From NCBI GenBank assembly GCA_010909165.1, contig MU008168.1, positions 868,001 through 932,000 of the forward strand: a DNA stretch of 64,000 nucleotides. The letters run 5' to 3'. Below the pieces are notes generated by a model. The model saw only the letters and a program-made list of their open reading frames with translations. It did no database searches and was not told the origin of the DNA. The stretch is from Anthoceros angustus. Its lineage: Eukaryota; Streptophyta; Anthocerotopsida; Anthocerotales; Anthocerotaceae. The translations under genes were made by a program, and so were the position numbers. How positions within the stretch are numbered: position 1 is the first letter of the stretch; each line of letters opens with the position of its first letter. Shown in pieces: positions 63,245-64,000 of the stretch.

Positions 63245-64000
63245 CCTGTGGCTTGATCGCCTGGTTCTGCTATGCATAGGCAGTTTGCTTCTTTGGTGTG
63301 TTTGTAAAATTGCTTGTTTTTCTAATGGCAATTTGTCTCAAACCCTAGCATACAAGGCAAGATGCCTCGCAGGCAGATCTGCGAGCAATCTTGGCCAGAT
63401 CTTGATAAGGAAAAAGGAAGACGCTATTCTGAGCCTGACTTTGAGAAGCTATATTATAAGAATGTCTGCCAAATCAAGACGAGCCGGTTTCTTGGCGCAT
63501 TTCTTGACTCACAAGCATCTACAGCAAACAGCCGTGCATCAGCATCTGATCCTGGACAGCTATTCAACGTTCAACCAAACTCTCAACATCGGTAAATCCA
63601 CGCCCGGAAGTTTTCTATAACATCGCTATTCTTAACTCAATCATGAATATCAAGAGCACTGTTCTGGAATACACATCTCGAATAGATTCTGTTCTAATTA
63701 GGCAGGAGCAACTTGAAAGGCTGAGAATTTCAGACCTCATGACGATGGCAAAGCAAGAGAGCGACATTAGCGCCTCTCGAGCAAATTTCACCGCCCGCAC
63801 CAAACTAATTTGTTCTCGGCTCTGCGAGCATCATGTCGGGATCAACTAATCGACTCGGATCGAACCGGTTGCAAGATAAGGACCGGTGACTGGTACCCTG
63901 CGCCTGAGCTTGGTGCTTGCATCCTTGAGGAGAAATTGTCGATGGAAGTGGTTGATGGCACTGCTCCCAAAAGGTGGTCGCCTATCCGGAACCATGACAC
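63245..64000 (+). pseudogene. copia element D leader and start of gag, frameshifted
   Basis: Downstream of the PBS several short open stretches (63285-63620, 63362-63595, 63643-63849) overlap in different frames. From about 63833 MSGSTNRLGSNRL-like sequence begins, followed in another frame by LEEKLSMEVVDGTAPKRW, which has the look of a copia gag N-terminus. No zinc knuckle is reached before the window ends. Confidence 0.45.

Overview
The window is nuclear DNA of a land plant with a large, repeat-rich genome. It has almost no compact gene space and carries nested LTR retrotransposons, a Mutator-like DNA transposon, minisatellites and three intronless PPR genes. The PPR proteins end in a DYW-type deaminase domain with a Gly-Arg-Pro terminus and a Lys-Pro in place of the usual PG box. 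This is the DYW:KP class, which is known from hornworts, lycophytes and ferns, lineages with U-to-C organelle RNA editing. I therefore infer a fern, lycophyte or hornwort. The sequence alone does not decide between them.

Layout: 1-4150, decayed copia element A (+). 4154-9270, decayed copia element B (+). 9271-9629 and 25567-27173, the two halves of copia element C (-), split by a complete 15.9 kb Ty3/gypsy element (9630-25566, - strand) with 4.2 kb and 6.2 kb LTRs and a 5-bp target duplication TGGTG. 27387-27709, a three-copy tandem repeat. 28088-30696, PPR gene 1. 31272-35161, PPR gene 2, badly disrupted. 35377-39700, an ACAT microsatellite, duplicated blocks and two GC-rich 30-33 bp minisatellites. 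39.9-44.6 kb, LTR-like, SINE-like and palindromic sequence and a possible TIR element. 46885-51330, PPR gene 3, the best preserved. 51863-58941, a Mutator-like element with matching 33-bp terminal inverted repeats, a 9-bp target duplication GCTTTGAAG and a triplicated transposase. 59.5-62 kb, fragments of a gypsy-like element that encodes a PHD finger. 63.0-64 kb, the 5' end of another copia element.

The most interesting content is the PPR family. All three loci place one or two copies of the PDF motif (the single-stranded nucleic-acid-binding motif of plant organellar OSB proteins) in front of a PLS-type PPR array, E1-E2 and DYW:KP. I know of no described protein with this order. The repeat arrays, the PDF block, the transposase and the gypsy LTR all show local tandem duplications of about 0.2-2 kb, several with short homology at the junction. 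Many repeat copies also differ by 1-6 base indels that break frames. Some of this may be assembly or consensus error, so frameshifts in the repeats should be treated with caution.
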